15,099 nucleotides of DNA from Legionellales bacterium (GTDB taxonomy: Bacteria; Pseudomonadota; Gammaproteobacteria; Berkiellales; Berkiellaceae), in assembly GCA_023266435.1 (NCBI GenBank), contig JAHFQF010000034.1, positions 1-15,099 on the forward strand, read 5' to 3'. The notes below the pieces were generated by a model. It was given only the letters and a program-made list of their open reading frames with translations, was not told where the DNA came from and ran no database searches. Position numbers and translations under genes: made by a program. Within the stretch, counting starts at the first letter, position 1. Every line of letters begins with the position of its first letter. Positions 13,161 to 15,099 of the stretch are shown here, in pieces.

Positions 13161-14498
13161 TTATAAACCTTTTAATTCAACAGAAATAGAATTTCCCTGG
13201 TGTGACATGAGCACAAAAGGTGTTTTGGGCATTTCATAGACACGGGTGCCATCGGCGCTTGCTACGGTATTTGTCCAAGCAGGAGAAAGCAAAGTTTGTT
13301 GTGTCCGAATATATAAAGTATTACCTTTAGTCCATGCGCTGCCCAGATCAGGAGTCAGTTGCAGTTTCACGCTGTCTTTGGGTGGCATCCCATCGAGTAA
13401 ATCAATGAGTGTGCGATCATTACGGACAGTGCTAGGTACGATAGGGGCGGTTGCGTTGGGACCACGTCCTTTGACTTGAAGATCCACACGATAGTCTACT
13501 GCTTTTTGCCCAGACACTAACGAAATCATAACAGGTGTATTGAGATCGGCTAGACGCACTGCTAAGTTGCCATGACTATAAGTTTGTAGGCTCTGAATAA
13601 ATAACGTGTTACTGACATCATCCCACTGGAGGTTAAACTCATTGGGGTTACCCATGCTATAGCTTGCAATTGGCCAGGGAGCACCTGTGGAGTCAACAAA
13701 GACGATGGAGCTGACGAAACCAGAGGCCAAGCGGATCAGTGGGGGTAGACTACCAGGCTCTAGACTGACCATGGCAGATGAGGACACAGGCAGTGGCGGT
13801 GTGGTAGGTGAAGTAGCCGCTGCTTGCTCAGTCAAATCTAGCATTTTACGTAATTGAATGATTTGATCAGGACTTAAAGGAACTGCTTGCTCCAACATTA
13901 ATTGATAGGCCAGCTCTCTTTTAAGTTGTGTGGCGGATTTAGAAGGTGAAAACCGTTGCCGTAGTATCAAACCCTCCGCTTCATCTGCAGTGGCCCCGAG
14001 TGTGCGTGATGGAACTACTTGCTTAGCTTGCGGTGCTTGTGGAGTCGTTGGTTTTTGACCTGCTTGTTGTTGGTTTAGCTTGTCTAGCAACTGTTGCTCT
14101 AAAGTGGGCGCTTCTTGAGTCTCTTTTTGAGGCGCTTGTCCAATGGCGTTGTCCTTCAAGGAAGGTCTTTGTTTTAAATTTGGATTAGGGAGGATGTCTT
14201 TTAAAGGGGAGGCATCAACGACTGCCTTATCCGCGTCTTGAGCAGTAGGATCGCGCTCCTCAAACGTCACCCCGTCTTTGTGTGCGGCGGATGTCTTCAC
14301 AGGAATTCCAGTCGCATTTTCAGGGGGCAGAGTTTGAGTGCCTGCTGCAGGAGGTGTGTTGCTTGTCGCCTCAGCAGGCGTAGCGCTAGGTGCTATGGTG
14401 GCAGTGTCTGCTTGCATCGTGCTCGCAAGGGCTTCCGCAGTTAGGAAAAACCCACTAAAACTGGTGAGAGAAAACAGCAAAGGGATTACTCGCTTCAT
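13161..14498 (-). CDS. icmK: IcmK/DotH, outer-membrane core component
   Basis: IcmK/DotH forms the outer-membrane part of the Dot/Icm core with DotC, DotD and DotG. A Sec signal peptide is visible (hydrophobic about 4-20, A-L-A at 23-25). It is followed by a long Thr/Ala/Pro- then Gln-rich region to about residue 165. A helical segment (about 170-225) and the conserved beta-rich C-terminal domain (about 245-445) come after; blocks there include GFVSSIVFVDSTGAPWPI, YSMGNPNEFNLQWD and TPFVLMSHQG. The 445-aa length exceeds the roughly 360 aa of the Legionella protein because of the low-complexity N-terminal region. The ATG overlaps the icmL TGA (14495-14498), with GGAGG 9 nt upstream. Confidence 0.95.
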   Translation of the reverse strand: MKRVIPLLFSLTSFSGFFLTAEALASTMQADTATIAPSATPAEATSNTPPAAGTQTLPPENATGIPVKTSAAHKDGVTFEERDPTAQDADKAVVDASPLKDILPNPNLKQRPSLKDNAIGQAPQKETQEAPTLEQQLLDKLNQQQAGQKPTTPQAPQAKQVVPSRTLGATADEAEGLILRQRFSPSKSATQLKRELAYQLMLEQAVPLSPDQIIQLRKMLDLTEQAAATSPTTPPLPVSSSAMVSLEPGSLPPLIRLASGFVSSIVFVDSTGAPWPIASYSMGNPNEFNLQWDDVSNTLFIQSLQTYSHGNLAVRLADLNTPVMISLVSGQKAVDYRVDLQVKGRGPNATAPIVPSTVRNDRTLIDLLDGMPPKDSVKLQLTPDLGSAWTKGNTLYIRTQQTLLSPAWTNTVASADGTRVYEMPKTPFVLMSHQGNSISVELKGL

Positions 14499-15099
14499 GA
14501 GCGTTCTCCTCCCGTTTTAGCTTTCACTAACATATATTGGATAGCCACGCCTTTGGGCTTATCAATGGTGTTTTCTCGAATAACCAACATTTCAACAACC
14601 ACATTTTGTTTAAAAAATTCATTGACGCTTTGGTAGGTAATCAGCATAGGAAGCTGAATCTTCCAGGCATAGATGCCTTGTAAGACCCCCTCATCTAAGA
14701 TCACCGGTGCGCCGCTTGCAACAGCACTTACAACTAATTTTTTCTCTTTTACAGCTTTCAGGTTATTGGATTGCTGCAATGCGGCCAGGAAGTTTTTATA
14801 GCCAGACACGGTAAAGAACTCACTGGCAGATTGTAATTGTTCGCGATAGTGCACGAAGTCAAAGTTATAGACCGAAGTCGCCGCATCCGTTGCCCAATTC
14901 AGTAAAGTATTGGTACGTATGTTTGGGCGATTCCTAGGCACCAGATCGATTAACTTGCCGTCAGGTGTCGTGGCAAAGTAAGTCGGTGTAGGGCGATGGA
15001 TGTGTTGTAAGTAGATAAATCCTGTCATCGCCGCAATCAATGTAATCAACAAAAAGCATAAGATCACAAGTAGATGATGGCTATCGCGATAAAAATGAT
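14495..15099 (-). CDS. icmL: IcmL/DotI, Dot/Icm inner-membrane protein (5' end beyond window)
   Basis: IcmL/DotI is a single-span inner-membrane protein with a periplasmic VirB8-like domain that forms a complex with its shorter relative DotJ/IcmM. The frame is open from the stop at 14495-14497 to the right edge. A GTG at 15067 could be read as a start, but the codons upstream of it read HFYRDSHHLL. This matches the conserved cytoplasmic FYRDSYRK-type lead-in of IcmL family proteins, so the true start lies beyond 15099. The membrane span follows (LLITLIAAMTGFIYL), then the periplasmic domain with the TPDGKLIDLVP, LLNWATDAATSVYNFDFVHY and YAWKIQLPMLITYQS blocks. The TGA overlaps the icmK ATG. 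Confidence 0.95.
   Translation of the reverse strand, partial: HFYRDSHHLLVILCFLLITLIAAMTGFIYLQHIHRPTPTYFATTPDGKLIDLVPRNRPNIRTNTLLNWATDAATSVYNFDFVHYREQLQSASEFFTVSGYKNFLAALQQSNNLKAVKEKKLVVSAVASGAPVILDEGVLQGIYAWKIQLPMLITYQSVNEFFKQNVVVEMLVIRENTIDKPKGVAIQYMLVKAKTGGERS

Noticed and set aside
15065..15067. GTG as the start of icmL
   Set aside because: The frame continues upstream with residues (FYRDS) typical of the IcmL lead-in, and starting here would remove the start of the membrane-anchor region. The gene is simply cut by the window edge.

Overview
The window comes from a gammaproteobacterium of the Legionellales type (Legionella/Coxiella/Rickettsiella-like relatives). Eight consecutive minus-strand genes encode a chromosomal Dot/Icm type IVB secretion system, next to gammaproteobacterial housekeeping genes (dapD, dapE, tsaB), an ankyrin-repeat protein that looks like a secreted effector, and a gene cut by an insertion sequence. 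Base composition is moderate by eye. I cannot name the genus from the sequence alone.

Layout, left to right. Positions 1-140 are the right end of an IS3-family element (C-terminus of the transposase plus the terminal inverted repeat). Directly after it, on the plus strand, is an unrecognised gene (187-1485). Its reading frame stays open back to the IS junction, so it has probably lost its 5' end. Everything else is on the minus strand and is read from right to left. It begins with the Dot/Icm block: icmL/dotI (partial, runs off the right edge), icmK/dotH, icmE/dotG, icmG/dotF, icmC/dotE, icmJ/dotN, icmD/dotP and icmB/dotO (15099 down to 5963). A 266-bp intergenic stretch follows, with a long inverted repeat and smaller hairpins (5697-5962). 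Next is a 490-aa ankyrin-repeat gene (4224-5696), and then the tightly coupled dapD-dapE-tsaB set (4182 down to 1536).

How the genes work together. DotH, DotG and DotF belong to the envelope-spanning core. DotI, DotE and DotP are inner-membrane or membrane-associated parts. DotO is the VirB4-like ATPase and DotN belongs to the coupling complex that recruits effectors. Most of these genes overlap or lie within about 30 nt of each other, which fits one operon. The ankyrin protein sits just downstream and is a plausible substrate of the machine. Its last residues closely resemble the c-Myc-type nuclear localisation signal. dapD and dapE act in the succinylase branch of lysine/diaminopimelate synthesis, and tsaB in t6A tRNA modification.

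Points that differ from the textbook cluster: icmJ precedes icmD (the Legionella and Coxiella order is C-D-J-B); IcmE/DotG is only 446 aa, without the long repeat region of the roughly 1000-aa Legionella protein; IcmG and IcmK carry long low-complexity extensions; and no tphA/icmF follows icmB.
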